Shown here in pieces: positions 47,350-58,169 of a stretch of DNA of 64,000 nucleotides. The stretch is from positions 70,710,001 through 70,774,000 of the forward strand of contig NC_069371.1 in NCBI RefSeq assembly GCF_021730395.1, written 5' to 3'. The notes beneath the pieces are model-generated. The model was not told where the DNA came from. It saw nothing but the letters and a program-made list of their open reading frames with translations, and made no database searches. Made by a program: the position numbers and the translations under genes. This stretch comes from Mercenaria mercenaria. Its lineage: Eukaryota; Mollusca; Bivalvia; Venerida; Veneridae. Within the stretch, counting starts at the first letter, position 1, and the number at the start of each line of letters is the position of its first letter.

Positions 47350-47880
47350 GTATTTTGCAGACGTCCTTGAAATGCATTGTAAACAACTGATATATTCGTG
47401 TATAGCATATCGAGATTTGCTGCAGATCTGCTATTAGAATGATTAACACATTTTTTTTCTAAACTGATATTAAGTGACAAACGTTGTGCACCATTTATAA
47501 CATATAATTTATTGTAAACAGAGTGTATGACTTGTTGAGACAAGAATGGAAAAGTAATTTAGCTTTATGACTATGAATTAAACAGTGCATGTCGTTTTTT
47601 GTTTCAAATTGCTGATTTAAATAATTTCATTTTTTATAAATAAATTAAAGCATGCAAAAAATTGCTAAAGAAAATATCTTTTACATTTTGAATCCCGCTT
47701 CACAGAGCTTCTGCCTATTATAAATTACTGACGGTCAGGGAAAGACCACAATCTCTACCAGTTTACTGTTTGGCTCAAAAGTGTCTGAAGAGGCATACCT
47801 AATTGTAGTTGTTCGGTTGTCTCGATAAACAACGTAAATAAACCATCACCTACTTTACAGTAGGTAATATTCTGGCAAAG

Positions 47881-48130
47881 AGGCCTCCGTGTCCGTGTGG
47901 TTATCATCGTTGTCTTCGAATTACTTGACCCTTACTGACGTGGGTTAAAGACCACTTGGGGCGTAGATTTCCTCATGTGAGAAAGCCATCCAGCTGGCTC
48001 ACGGAAGATTAGTGGTTCCACCCGGGCCCGCCCATAAAAATGTAATGTTCGGAGGGGCACCTGGTATCTCCCTCCACCATGGCAAACTGGAAAGTTACCA
48101 TATGACCAATAATTGTGATTGCGTGACATT
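47881..48130 (+). repeat. tRNA-derived SINE, clam type 1, upstream of SCP B
   Basis: Head ggcctccgtgtccgtgtgg, then agccatccagctggctcacg, ggttccacccgggcccgccc, ggaggggcacctggtatctc and end gttaccatatgacc. It is in the same position as the SINE upstream of copy A. Confidence 0.8.
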
Positions 48131-48681
48131 ACCTCGGTTTTAAAAAGAAAAAGAAAACAACAAAAAACATTCTGACAAAACATCTGCCTAGATTGTATTC
48201 CGTAAAGTAATATATTACAACGGTATTATCATATTTGGTGGGTAGATAAAAAGGTAAATAACTTTATCATACTTTATATCGAACTTGCCATTCAAGTTAT
48301 CCCGTTTTGCAAATTTCTATAAGTTTTTTTTTTATCTTGGGATGTCAGTGTCTGTTAGAAATTTATATCAATATAAAGTCTATATGAAAATCCTTTTGAT
48401 GCACAGTACGCAGCCAGGCAAAATGATTTAATACAAGATGCATTAAGTTTATCATTTGACTTTGATTCAGTGTCATTTGCGCAAGTTGTGTAAAGGCAGT
48501 ACATGTTCGTCATATCAGGCACGAGTATTTTAATCCTATAAATAAAACAATAATTTAATATGAAATGCGAAACAAACTGATGTTAAGACTGGTGGGGTAA
48601 ATGCAGCTGTATTATCCAATCTACGGACGAGGAAGATAAGGAAATCTACTTCAACAGGTGTAATTATCTGCGTGTCAAGAC

Positions 48682-49201
48682 TATGGTGGCATATTTCTGC
48701 CACGAGGTAGCTAGGTAGCTATCGCGATACTTCACAAAATTATCTTGATAAAGCGAAATTTTCTGATAGTGAAAGGTTTCCTGGAAATTTACATTATTTT
48801 CTCGATACATTTTGTGTAAGTGAACACAACTGCCATTTGTAAGCTAGATTACCTTTCTCAATACTCTCAGAAATTATCTCGATATTTTGAACTTTTCTGA
48901 CAAGTTTATCGCAATAGTCTAAAGTTTCCTGGAAATAAAAAGCATGTCGAGAAAAATAATTCATTGCGATGATGTTTCAGAAAAATGCACAACTTTGGTG
49001 GAAAGTTTAAGATATTATCATGATAGTTACCGAGCATCTCGTGGCAGTTCAAATCATTGACGCAATATTTTTGCGCTAAAATGTTTTCATGATATGAAAA
49101 AGAATATCTAGAAAATATTATTTATTGCTGAAATTCATGGAAAGTTCACAAATTATCGTGATAGCTACCTAGCTATCTCGTGGCAGAAATATGCCACCAT
49201 A
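48682..49201. mobile_element. 520-bp inverted-repeat element with 6-bp target duplication
   Basis: The ends tatggtggcatatttctgcc and its complement are followed inward by acgaggtagctaggtagcta and tcgcgata, giving inverted repeats of about 48 bp. caagac flanks it at 48676-48681 and 49202-49207. The paralogous position in block A (about 15976-15990, gtgttaaaacacaatgc) lacks it, so insertion and target duplication are directly shown. No coding capacity; a MITE-like element of unassigned superfamily. Confidence 0.93.
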
Positions 49202-49207
49202 CAAGAC

Positions 49208-50857
49208 ACAATGCACATTATGCGTCATGAGTTTAACGAGAGGTTTTAGCAAATGGCATACGAGATTATAGAGAGAGGCATAAAACATCGTAAAAAAGAA
49301 AGTTGACAACATTCAAAGTCATCGTGTACGTTTATAGATGTGAAAAGACTGTTAGGTACAGATGTACTACGTACTAAAATATCAATATAGGTCATGCGTC
49401 TGTATGCCCGGTAAGGATTTTGCATTTATGAAAACAATGGCATTGAGATAAGGAAACTGTTGTTGTAAGCATTTGTATATCTAGACCAAAGCCGGAAAAT
49501 ATACAACTCCAAATTGTGACAGACTAAATACAAAAATAAACATTTTACATATGCCGATTTCCCTTTACTCTGCTACATATATAGCAACAACGCAAGAGCA
49601 TGGAACATATTGCAGGAAATTGCATGTGTCAAAGAAATGTCCACACTATTGAATATCTTTAGTATCCATGGAATCAAGGAGCTATTACTAGTTGTTGAAG
49701 GAAAACTTAATCCGCTATTGCTAAATGAAAAACAGACGCATTTTTACTGATATGAATATTTTATATAGTATCTTTGAATACATTCTGAATTCTATTTCTA
49801 AAGTAGTCATTACCTCAAAATCTTGAAGTAGAAGAGATTAATACCCACTTACACACTGGTATTTAGCAACAGAGCGATGAACCTTATTTGAACAAAAATA
49901 TTGACTCGAGATAAAATGTTATTTGAACAAAAATATTGACTCGAGATAAAATGATAAACGGATATGACGGAGCCATTAATAACCTGGCGAAACAATATCA
50001 AATTCAGTTTGTTTGAAGTCGAGCGTTCACTTGATCCTGCAATAGATTATCAATTTCCTAAAGCGATAAAAGTTTTCTTTTCACTGAACACCTTTTTCTA
50101 AAGCTATTAAAGTATTTAAGCCCCCGGGCTTACTTTATAAAACAAAAGGCCTTCTCCGCATTGACTTGTTACGGTTCCTTTTTTAGTTTATACTCATTTG
50201 TTTAAGCTCGATTTTGGTAAAAGCTTTAAACTTATTTGAATCAGCCTCATGTCATCTTTGTTGCAAGATGTGGTCGGGATCCCAATGGCGCTAGTAGATT
50301 GACCTTGTCTTATTTATACTAAACTGGATTCGGTACATAAGGACATAACTCGTTCCAAAATGTCTATTTTGTCTTTACAATCACTGACTGCATTTTGATT
50401 AATATTTTAATTTTATTGCTGCTTCTTGATTTATGTAATGTGAACTAAACGCACGATATATAGGCTATTGTTCACAGATGTATTCAAAATATTTAGAACT
50501 AGGTCTTGCATTCCAACTGAATGTTAAACACAATGAACATACTCGATCGACTTTAATAATGGAAAAAACGATACCTGAAGTTCTTGTACTTGATTTATCA
50601 AAACTTTGATCTACTATTTAATATCAGTTAGGTAGTCTTGTAGCACTTTTCAAACACGGTCATGTCGACCACCTATATTTGGCACCATATATGCGTCCCT
50701 ATTTCATCTACTTGTTTTCATAAAAGACATATCAGAATTGAAGCTATGTATAGCAGAACCAAGGTTTTGTATACAAATACATTTTTTACGCCGCGTGTAT
50801 ATTTCATTCAGGCTACGCCCACGTGAAGCTAATCCGCAGGTGTATAATCTGTTCGTT
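49208..50857. other. Upstream remainder of SCP block B
   Basis: Non-coding; aligns with 16000-18130 of block A. It includes a 35-bp tandem duplication (49884-49918 and 49919-49953, ttatttgaacaaaaatattg...) specific to B. Confidence 0.5.
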
Positions 50858-51028
50858 TATCAATTGCCCCTCACCGATATGGGTTCTGGCCTCACTTGAG
50901 GTGTTCAATTCTTCCAGCTGGCTTACGGAAGGTCGATGGTTCTACACAGCACAGATGTCCGCCTTAAAAGTTGGAAAGGCGTTATATGACCTATGACTGT
51001 GTCGGCGCGATGTTAAACCCAACAAAAC
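50858..51028 (+). repeat. tRNA-derived SINE, clam type 1, at the left edge of block C
   Basis: It has caattgcccctcaccgatat, gggttctggcctcacttgag, agctggcttacggaaggtcg and ends tatgacctatgactgtgtcg, gcgatgttaaacccaac. The 5' head is missing. The equivalent 3' end at 61493-61545 begins block D, so one duplication breakpoint lies within this SINE. Confidence 0.8.
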
Positions 51029-51263
51029 GAATGAATCAAAACATTAAAAATAATCAGCATTTTAAATTGGTTCCGTTGCGATCAGAAAATACAATAATTT
51101 GCTATCAGAAATACAGTATTTTCTGAACAGTTCTAGCTCGCAGTAAATACATTTCTTCTTCGGGGTGAGCAAATGTCATTATATCAGTCTGTTTATCAAC
51201 GTAACGAAATGATAACATACCACAATAAATAAGAGACATTTGTCCTAATAAAATAACACACCA

Positions 51264-51326
51264 TTTTCGAACGCATCATTTACAATATCTTTAACAGAAG
51301 AGTGATCACATGTTGTGAACTGAACC
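51264..51326 (-). pseudogene. SCP copy C, last part of exon 2 only
   Basis: On the minus strand this encodes VQFTTCDHSSVKDIVNDAFENGV and then runs on to a TAG a few codons later, matching the C-terminus of copies A and B. Everything upstream is gone; a type 2 SINE starts directly at the break (about 51327). The 3' flank is still like that of A. It is a fossil gene end, shared with copy D. Confidence 0.85.
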
Positions 51327-51548
51327 GAGCGCAGATCTACGGATCGCCGGGTCGCGAGTTCGATCCCCCGGCGGGGTGTATTTTATTGACTATTTTATAA
51401 AAGACATTGTGTCTGAGATCATTCGTCCTCCACCTCTGATTCATGCGGGGAAGCTTGCATTTACTTGCGGAGAACAGGTTTGAATTGTCCACCCTTACAA
51501 AACCGAAATACTAGTGAAAAACCGCGCTAAACCAAAAACAAACGAATC
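51327..51548 (+). repeat. tRNA-derived SINE, clam type 2, abutting SCP C
   Basis: It starts within the tRNA head (gagcgcagatctacggatcg), with B-box gagttcgatcccccggc. The body has acattgtgtctgagatcatt and tcctccacctctgattcatg, ending cgcgctaaaccaaaaacaaa. It lacks the A box, so it is 5' truncated. The D copy at 61835 has the same truncation. Confidence 0.85.
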
Positions 51549-51579
51549 GTAATTTAAAATATGGGGTTCTAATTTAATA

Positions 51580-51850
51580 TATCTGATTGCAGGACAAGGG
51601 AGGTGTTAGGAAATTTTTTATTGATGCCATTACTTCGGTGTCTAGACTAGCTAAAAGACTCTTTCACTGGTTGTAGGTGCATATTGGAATATCCGGCTCA
51701 AGGGTAACTGTTCACAGTGATAACGAGGCTCTGAAAAATTTATAGTTTATAACAGGCGCGTGTCGAAGAAATCTACCCTATTACTGGTTCCTAGATCTTG
51801 TGAAAAAAAATTAAGTATTCTTAGACTACATAATTAAAAACTATTTATTA
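51580..51850 (+). mobile_element. Fossil retroelement fragment, RNase H-like (DIRS/LTR kin)
   Basis: The translated plus strand resembles the RNase H-like part of a DIRS-type or related retroelement polyprotein. It is a small broken remnant with no terminal repeats visible, and the same remnant lies in block D at 62095-62345. It therefore predates the C/D duplication. Family assignment is tentative. Confidence 0.45.
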
Positions 51851-51982
51851 TATCAATGTACTTCATTTTAGACATTAAATATAACAGCTTTAAATACGTT
51901 CTTAAGGTCCCCGTTTCTTTTTTTTCAAAGTAGAACATCAAACTCATGCCGAATAAAAAAGATAATGATCATCTTACACACG

Positions 51983-52123
51983 TGAGCCGCGCCATGAGAA
52001 AACCAACATAGTGGCTTTGCGACCAGCATGGATCCGCGCAGTCTGGTCAGGATCCATGCTGTTCGCTTTCAAAGCCTATTGCAATGAGAGAAGCCAATGT
52101 TGGTTTTCTCATGGCGCGGCTCA
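51983..52123. repeat. Palindromic MITE, CAGCATGGATCC type, copy 2 (internally deleted)
   Basis: The ends are tgagccgcgccatgag and its perfect complement. At 141 bp it lacks about 100 bp of one arm relative to the copies at 25043 and 58411. Block D at about 62492 has no insertion, so this one is younger than the C/D duplication. Confidence 0.9.
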
Positions 52124-52129
52124 TGTATT

Positions 52130-53150
52130 ACGCTTATTTGACAAAGAGTATTGACGCGAGATAAAGGCTGTTATTCAGCGTGATAAGGTGAAGGTCAAAA
52201 TAAATATTTAGTACTTCTTTATCAGTTTTATTATTGATATGAGCCTTTCTGTAGTGAAAAACCGGATATATGAGAGTCATTAATAATCGTTCGAATACAA
52301 AAAGAACATTTAGGTTCAAATTCAATTTGCTTGAAGTTGATCCTTCAGTTGATCCTGCAATAGATTAGTAAACAAACTCATTTTCTAAAGCGGCACAGGT
52401 TTGATAATCCCTTCAGTAAATATGTTTCTCTAAAGCTTTTAAAGTTTGAATGTAAGTCCGCTGACTTGCATTATTCAATCAAAAGTCTTCTCCGTATTGA
52501 CTTGCAATGTGCTACCAGTTTATTATAGCTCGTTTGCGAATTTTTTGAATGACTCTATTGTTCGCTTTATATGAAAAAGAGCGCTAGTATAATCTGAGAA
52601 GGTGTAGCCGGGACCACATTAGAGCCATAACCGAAAATTGGGATTGAGCGGATTTAATCTTAACCAGTAAATTACTGCGCCTCAAAAAATCGGATTATTC
52701 CACAGTCTTCTTTGTCCAGGTATTGCGCTTAGAGCTGCTGGTTAGCGGCAAGTGTATGGGGAATTTTAACTAGCGCCTGGTGTGGTACTATACCAGATCA
52801 CATAAATATATATAACGTACGTTGTTTTGTAGGTATTTTAAGGTACTAGTATTTACAAAAGAAAGATGGAACAGCGCGATGGTGGCACCAGACAGTACCC
52901 AAGCAATCTGTGTAAGACGTGTATTACGAAACAGTTCAATCAAACGTCCTCGTTTCAATAATCAAATTTTATATCTCACATTTGTTTTACCGCCATTTAC
53001 AATTCAATGTGAGGAACACTACTTTCTGACCTTACTTTAGTTCATGAATATTACGTTAATACTACTCTAAAGTGAATTTATACGTAGCTTAGATCTTAAG
53101 GTCAACAGAAATATTAAATAAGATTTGCAATAGTTTACGCAAAAGTCAAT
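52130..53150. other. Block C interior, non-coding
   Basis: 52130-52560 aligns with the upstream flank of SCP A (about 16710-17060; for example gatcctgcaatagatta), showing that C once carried a full block and lost its middle. The 72-codon frame 52822-53040 has an equal-length partner in block D, but seven of the ten base differences between them that I count change the residue, which argues against coding. Confidence 0.55.
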
Positions 53151-53162
53151 ATTTTTGTAAAC

Positions 53163-53221
53163 GTGAGTGAGTGAGTTGGGTTTTACGGCGAACCGACACA
53201 AAATGGTCATATATCGCCGAC
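53163..53221 (+). repeat. 59-bp TGAGTGAG module with 9-bp target duplication (block C)
   Basis: The module gtgagtgagtgagttggg ... catatatcgccgac is flanked by tttgtaaac at 53154-53162 and 53222-53230. It is the same module as at 2831-2890 in an unrelated context. The target duplication shows it arrived as a discrete 59-bp insertion, perhaps the conserved end of a SINE. Confidence 0.85.
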
Positions 53222-53230
53222 TTTGTAAAC

Positions 53231-54490
53231 GTAAAACAAGACAAAAGGCATGTGGTATCAATATTTGTTTTACATAATTTGTTTACAGATGGCATATTCT
53301 TATATTCTATGGATATTGTGGCCGATTGAACAATAATTAAGCGGCAAAAATCACATTTTGACATGTATCTGTACAGTAATTTTTTATTGTATGTTTGTCC
53401 ATTTAAATAGGTTTCAAACATAGCATTCTGCAGATACCGCCTAACGTGGTTCACAATAATAATAATATTTAAACTATTCGACGGTTTTAGAGTACAGCTG
53501 ATAAAAGATATTAGACTGCATTGCAAAGTTCATGGCCAAACTTTCTCAAGACAGTTCTAATGCTACGGATTAATGTTCTTTAACTCTTTTTATTTTCATA
53601 GTTATTTTTTCTTTCGAAGATTTACGTACCCTATCATTTTTTTACGCTAGATTTATGATGTCGCGCTAATAAAAGATGTTATATTATTTACAAAACAGGA
53701 ATGAATTTTACATCAGTTAACGTTTCACTAAATATGTGTATCACTGTCCTATAATAATCATAGAAACTAAAACAAAATATGAATTTATTTAAGCCATTAT
53801 TCATATATTTAGGCGTCCATTCATAAATGATGTCAAACAATAACGTAATAATGACGTAATTTATAGCTTGAATAACGTTGAAACCCAGGTTGTACGACGA
53901 GTGTTTTCAGCTACCCGTGAAAACAGCGTAAAGTTTTGTTCGTTATGCAAGCATAAACTTGGATCAGTCAGTTGCAAAAAGAGTTATAGCAGTGCTAATT
54001 GTCTCAAAATGAATATGTAGATATTTCTTTGCACAATCTTTACATACAAGGTTCTCGGGGGACTATTTTAATTATTATTGTTTACGCCATGCTGATCTGT
54101 TAATGCCGGAGCCTCTAAAATTTTGAGTGCCTATGTTATATATAATCAATGGCTTAATATCAGCTTACTTTAACACAGTTGTTTTCTTTTTGGTTACATT
54201 TCGCCTAAAATATTCAAGCAAGCATGATTAATTTTGTTTATTAACATCGTCACCACAAGTATGGCTTATTTTCTGAATAATTATATATATATTATGGAGA
54301 AAATATTAACTTGTTTCTCTCAATCGATACCTGTTCTTTTTCTAACATTTTGAGCTGTGAAACAAAGGTGAAGCCATCACGACACTCTTGAATCTATCAA
54401 TGTTATATGATAAGATATCTTAAAACAAAATCAAAAACTATATTATTTGACTCAAATCGGTATTTACAGGGAAATATGTAACTGTAATAT
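53231..54490. other. Unassigned AT-rich sequence to the right of block C
   Basis: Up to about 53670 it is duplicated in block D. Beyond that I see no gene or repeat with clear ends. Confidence 0.4.
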
Positions 54491-54498
54491 TTAAAAAA

Positions 54499-54618
54499 TT
54501 AAATAATAATTCTTAAATTTATTATTTTTGGTTAGAGTCACAAACATCATTGCAGCTATTAAATAATAATTCTTAAATTTATTATTTTTGGTTAGAGTCA
54601 CAAACATCATTACAGCTA
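54499..54618. repeat. 60-bp tandem duplication
   Basis: Units 54499-54558 and 54559-54618 differ at one base (attgcagc against attacagc in the tail). It lies just downstream of SCP pseudogene F. Confidence 0.95.
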
Positions 54619-54714
54619 TTATGTATATAGACATGGTAACCCAGCAGGAGACATTAAAACTTGTATTTCGTTGCTTCGGCCGCTAGTCAAAATAATATAT
54701 ACAATGCAATACAC

Positions 54715-55190
54715 TTAAAATGTTTCCTGATATACATGAATTTGCATTCCAACTTCAAGTGCATCTTTGAAGATATCTGACTCTGAGTTGTCCTCACTAC
54801 CTAGAAATGTAGCCTACTCCTCTAAATTTTTCTTCATCCGAATTTTTTATCTATTGAATTGAGGGCGTGGAAAAAAAATCTTTAAAAAATGACATTTTCA
54901 TCAAAGAGATAAAAAAATTTACTTTATATATTTTTCCATCATGGTCATTGTCCAAGACATCAAGTACAGTCTTCGTACATACTTCAGCACATTTATGTTT
55001 TAAACTACTTTTCAATTTCATAGACTTTGTTTTGCATATTGCTGCTCTCCTGTTTTGTGAGAGTATCAGCTTCTCCAACGAAATATGATTATACTAACAG
55101 TCCCTTGATATGAAATTTTATCTTTGGCTCGAACGGATTTGCCAGACTTGTATTCCATGATTCAACTATGCGCTTGTACCGCGTGTGATC
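54715..55190 (-). pseudogene. SCP copy F, decayed exon 2
   Basis: On the minus strand, pieces of an SCP exon 2 lie in order but in different frames. First comes a weak match to the WWD region (about 55150-55190). Then TLTKQESSNMQN (matching PITVQEYIDMQN of copy E), then HKCAEVCTKTVLDVLDNDHD with a good EF-hand loop DNDHDGKI. After that, ATFLGSEDNSESDIFKDALE matches VTFLTSEDSSQPNIIKDAFE of copy E. At least one frameshift (after YEIEK) and an in-frame TAG where copies A, B and E have W158 make it non-functional. No exon 1 was found upstream. It is closer to E than to A in the C-terminal part. Confidence 0.8.
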
Positions 55191-55199
55191 CTGAAAAAC

Positions 55200-56380
55200 T
55201 TCAGGAATGCATCATAACAGATCACGGTTCTGTTATAATGACCTGTTTATCATATACATTACCTATTTCTTCAGTTATATAACTTTTGGCGCAACTAAAA
55301 CAAGTAGTCCCATTACTGAATATTTTTAACCCTTACAATATTAAAGGACTGCCTAAAGGAGCTCCACTTCCGGACAGTCAAACGCCTTTAAAAACTCACC
55401 ATTTTCAAGGAACTGTTACACATGTTCGTTTTAATGCATTTGCAATAGAGTGCGAGTGTTGAAATGTCACATAACTAGGTGGAACACAGTTTTCAGCAAA
55501 TGTTTATTTTTATTTCTTTACAAATGGCATTCATTTTCAAAGGGGGACAACTTTTTCAGAATATTTTAAGTACGGGACATTACGGCAGAACATGTTATGG
55601 TCAGGTAAAATATTGGTAACGATGTTGTTCGCTTATCAAAAATTTCTGTGTTTTGGTGATATACTCCTAAACCTTGATATTTAATGGAGGACGACATTAG
55701 CCAAAGTCATTTGCAACGCTTTCCGGCTCTTTTCTAAATACAAAATTGCTCAAAAATCTTATATTTCTTAAATAGTGTCATTCTCTTCATGAATATCATT
55801 TTATGTGAGTTCTTGCTAGAAATTAGTTTAAAATTATCCTCTTTTTGGATCAAAGTCGGAAGAGTGTCTATTTTAACTGCCTTTGTTATTTGATGAGCCT
55901 GTAAACCTGAATGACCTTCTAAGGCGCTTAGATAAAGAAAGGTGTTTATATTCTAAAAGTAATAACAAGCATGCCACGTGCACTTCACAAAACTTTAATT
56001 TTATCAGAAATGGAACGTCATGTAGCTCGATGTTTACTCGAATAATTTAAGGTACACAATAACGAATATGTTCAGACAAGATACAGGTGGTAATTTTAAT
56101 TCATTCTCAGTCATAAATACATTTCCATATTTCAAAGCGACATATTCAAATTTAAACTTTTTTTTTATTCAAAAAGATTTTTCTTTATTAATATTTTCTG
56201 CTGTATAGCTATTCAATGCATGCAAGCGCATATACTATATTTAGCAATTATGAAGAGGCATGCATGAACTAGTTACGCCAAGGACAAAAGTATAGGAATA
56301 TTCAAAATTCATGTTTTACAAATATTGTTTTGCAAGCATGCTGGCAACTGTATAAACTTAATCAGGCCAGGATCAAGAAA
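55200..56380. other. Unassigned AT-rich sequence between F and E
   Basis: No gene or element recognised on either strand. Confidence 0.4.
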
Positions 56381-56391
56381 TATTTTTGATT

Positions 56392-56413
56392 GGGGTGGGG
56401 TGGGGAGAAGGGG
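56392..56413 (+). other. G-quadruplex-type motif
   Basis: Four runs of four G with loops of T, T and AGAA lie within 22 bases, far from the local AT-rich average. A second G-rich patch follows at about 56519-56535. Both lie about 500-600 bp downstream of the SCP E stop codon, near its likely 3' end. Confidence 0.7.
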
Positions 56414-56917
56414 TGAGGATGTAGTTTGTGTCCCAAGTTTAGAACGAAGGCATCACCGGCGACACACATAAAGCCGAGAGAATTTAGGTACAGCAGGAGG
56501 CCATCCGTCGGGCCGGAGGTGGGGGGAGGGGTGTCTTCCAGATTTTGAGAAAATATTACTGATTTATTAAAATAGTAGGGGGCAACTTTGATGAACATAG
56601 GTTACTTCTAAGTCGACTGGTGGGAGAGGAAGAGGGGTGTTCATGGCCCTCGGGGCCCGGTCATGGAGCCGGGCCAGCTTATTATGTTTATTTATTAATT
56701 TTCAGGAAGTCGAACGCATGGAAAGAACGATAACTTGTATGTAATATATAGAAATTAAATATTTAATGTGAAATCTTTTATTTATTGAATATTCTTCATT
56801 TGTTATAGTACATACATCGCAAGAACAGTACATATATGTTTATATACATGTACTTTACCAATCAAATGACAGATAATTGAAATTAGCCATTTTCTAGTAA
56901 AGTGCTTTAAATGTCTT

Positions 56918-56923
56918 TTTATT
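56918..56923 (-). promoter_or_regulatory. Possible polyadenylation signal of SCP E
   Basis: Minus-strand AATAAA about 100 bp past the stop. Other hexamers exist further on, so this is only the nearest candidate. Confidence 0.45.
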
Positions 56924-57020
56924 TGTTATGCTATAAGAGCAAAACCGCTGGTTATTTCTTTTGGTAGCCAGAATAAAGATAATAATAACATACAAGAGAA
57001 TAAAATGTCTTCAGATACTT

Positions 57021-58164
57021 TTATAATCCACCTTCAAATGCATCTTTGATGATATTTGGCTGTGAGCTATCCTCACTGGTGAGAAATGTAACCCACGTGT
57101 CTACCATCTTTTTCACTGTAACCTTTCCATCTTTGGGGTCGTAAGCGTTGAAAAAGTCCTTATCAAGTTTTACATTTTCATGACCAGCAGATCTGAAAGC
57201 TATCAAGAACTCCTCTTGGGTTATTGTACCATCGTGCTCAATATCTAAGATATCAAATATCGTCTTGGCGCATTCTTCAGCCCACTTTGTGTACTTTTCT
57301 TTATCTTCTTTGAAGTCGTTATTCTGCATATCGATGTATTCCTGTACTGTGATTGGACCAGATTTCCCACGAAAGATATACTGATCCCACCATTTATCTA
57401 ACTTTCCAATAATATCCTTTCTCTTCTCCGCGCCGAAATGGTGAAGGTGCGCAAATTTGTCTCTGTAACAGACAAAATAGAATAAAAGTAAATGAGATTT
57501 AATCTTAACCATGCTATATTTCTAAAATAGACTGGTCTATCATTCAATTTGGACAATACTGCTTATCATTCGTAGGGATGTTCACTGAACATTTACTGAC
57601 TGAATAGCGAACAGTGCAGGCCATGATCAGCCTGCACCGATGTGGAGACTGATATTGGCCTGCACTAGTCACAATGGCAGACTCATTTGCAGCCGGCAGG
57701 CTAAATGTTAACGAACAACTTCATCAGTTTTCTCCATCAGCTGAACTATGTTATTTAATTATAATAAAACAGGTACATTTGTAAACTAACTATTGATTGA
57801 ATTAACACTTTTACTTTTATGTGGTTCCTGCAAACTATTATCATTTTGTATTTCTTTTTGTCATGAAATAACAAAACAATATTTCTGACCTTTGTCAATG
57901 ACACGCTACAGGCATTTCAGTTTATCCCATCCCATATCAATTATACCTTAATAACATGTGTTTTAAGGCCTACATTTTCTTTACATTTCATTAATATTAT
58001 AACAAGTAATTGCTGAAAATCAATGAACAATGTTTGTTTATGTTTTTGCAAAAGTGTACTTACTCTTCTTCGGTCACATCTTCCCGAGAAAGAACACCAT
58101 CTTTTTTCACGTCAAGTGCATCAAACCATAATCTCCATTTGTGTATTAGATATTCGTTCGCCAT
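57021..58164 (-). CDS. Sarcoplasmic calcium-binding protein, copy E (intact, most canonical)
   Basis: Exons 58164-58064 (101 bp, ATG at 58162-58164, GTAAGT donor) and 57462-57021 (442 bp, TAA stop) around a 601-bp intron give 180 residues. It starts MANEYLIHKWRLWFDALDVK, then DKFAHLHHFGAEKRK, WWDQYIFRGK, YIDMQNNDFKEDKEKY, SAGHENVKLD, and ends IIKDAFEGGL. EF loop 1 (18-29, DVKKDGVL) and loop 3 (107-118, DIEHDGTITQEE) have acidic residues at positions 1 and 5 and G at 6, so both should bind calcium. The fourth site (142 onward, DPKDGKV) is one residue short and probably silent. The frame continues past the acceptor into the intron, but the CTGTTACAG acceptor and homology set the exon edge at 57462. 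This is the likeliest ancestral-type muscle SCP here; A and B are divergent relatives. Confidence 0.93.
57575..57708. repeat. Short non-autonomous repeat in the SCP E intron
   Basis: It has actgactgaatagcgaacag, gccatgatcagcctgcac, ggcctgcactagtcacaatg and aggctaaatg, the same order as at 5068-5200. Confidence 0.65.
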
Positions 58165-58169
58165 CTTTA

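Noticed and set aside
52822-53040. 72-codon plus-strand frame present in both block C and block D (63148-63366)
   Set aside because: Equal length in both copies looked like conservation, but of the ten base differences I count about seven change the residue. That is the pattern of non-coding DNA duplicated recently. No domain or splice signal supports it.
54851-55078. A separate small EF-hand gene
   Set aside because: The frame carries a good EF loop, but colinear SCP pieces continue in other frames on both sides, so it is part of pseudogene F.
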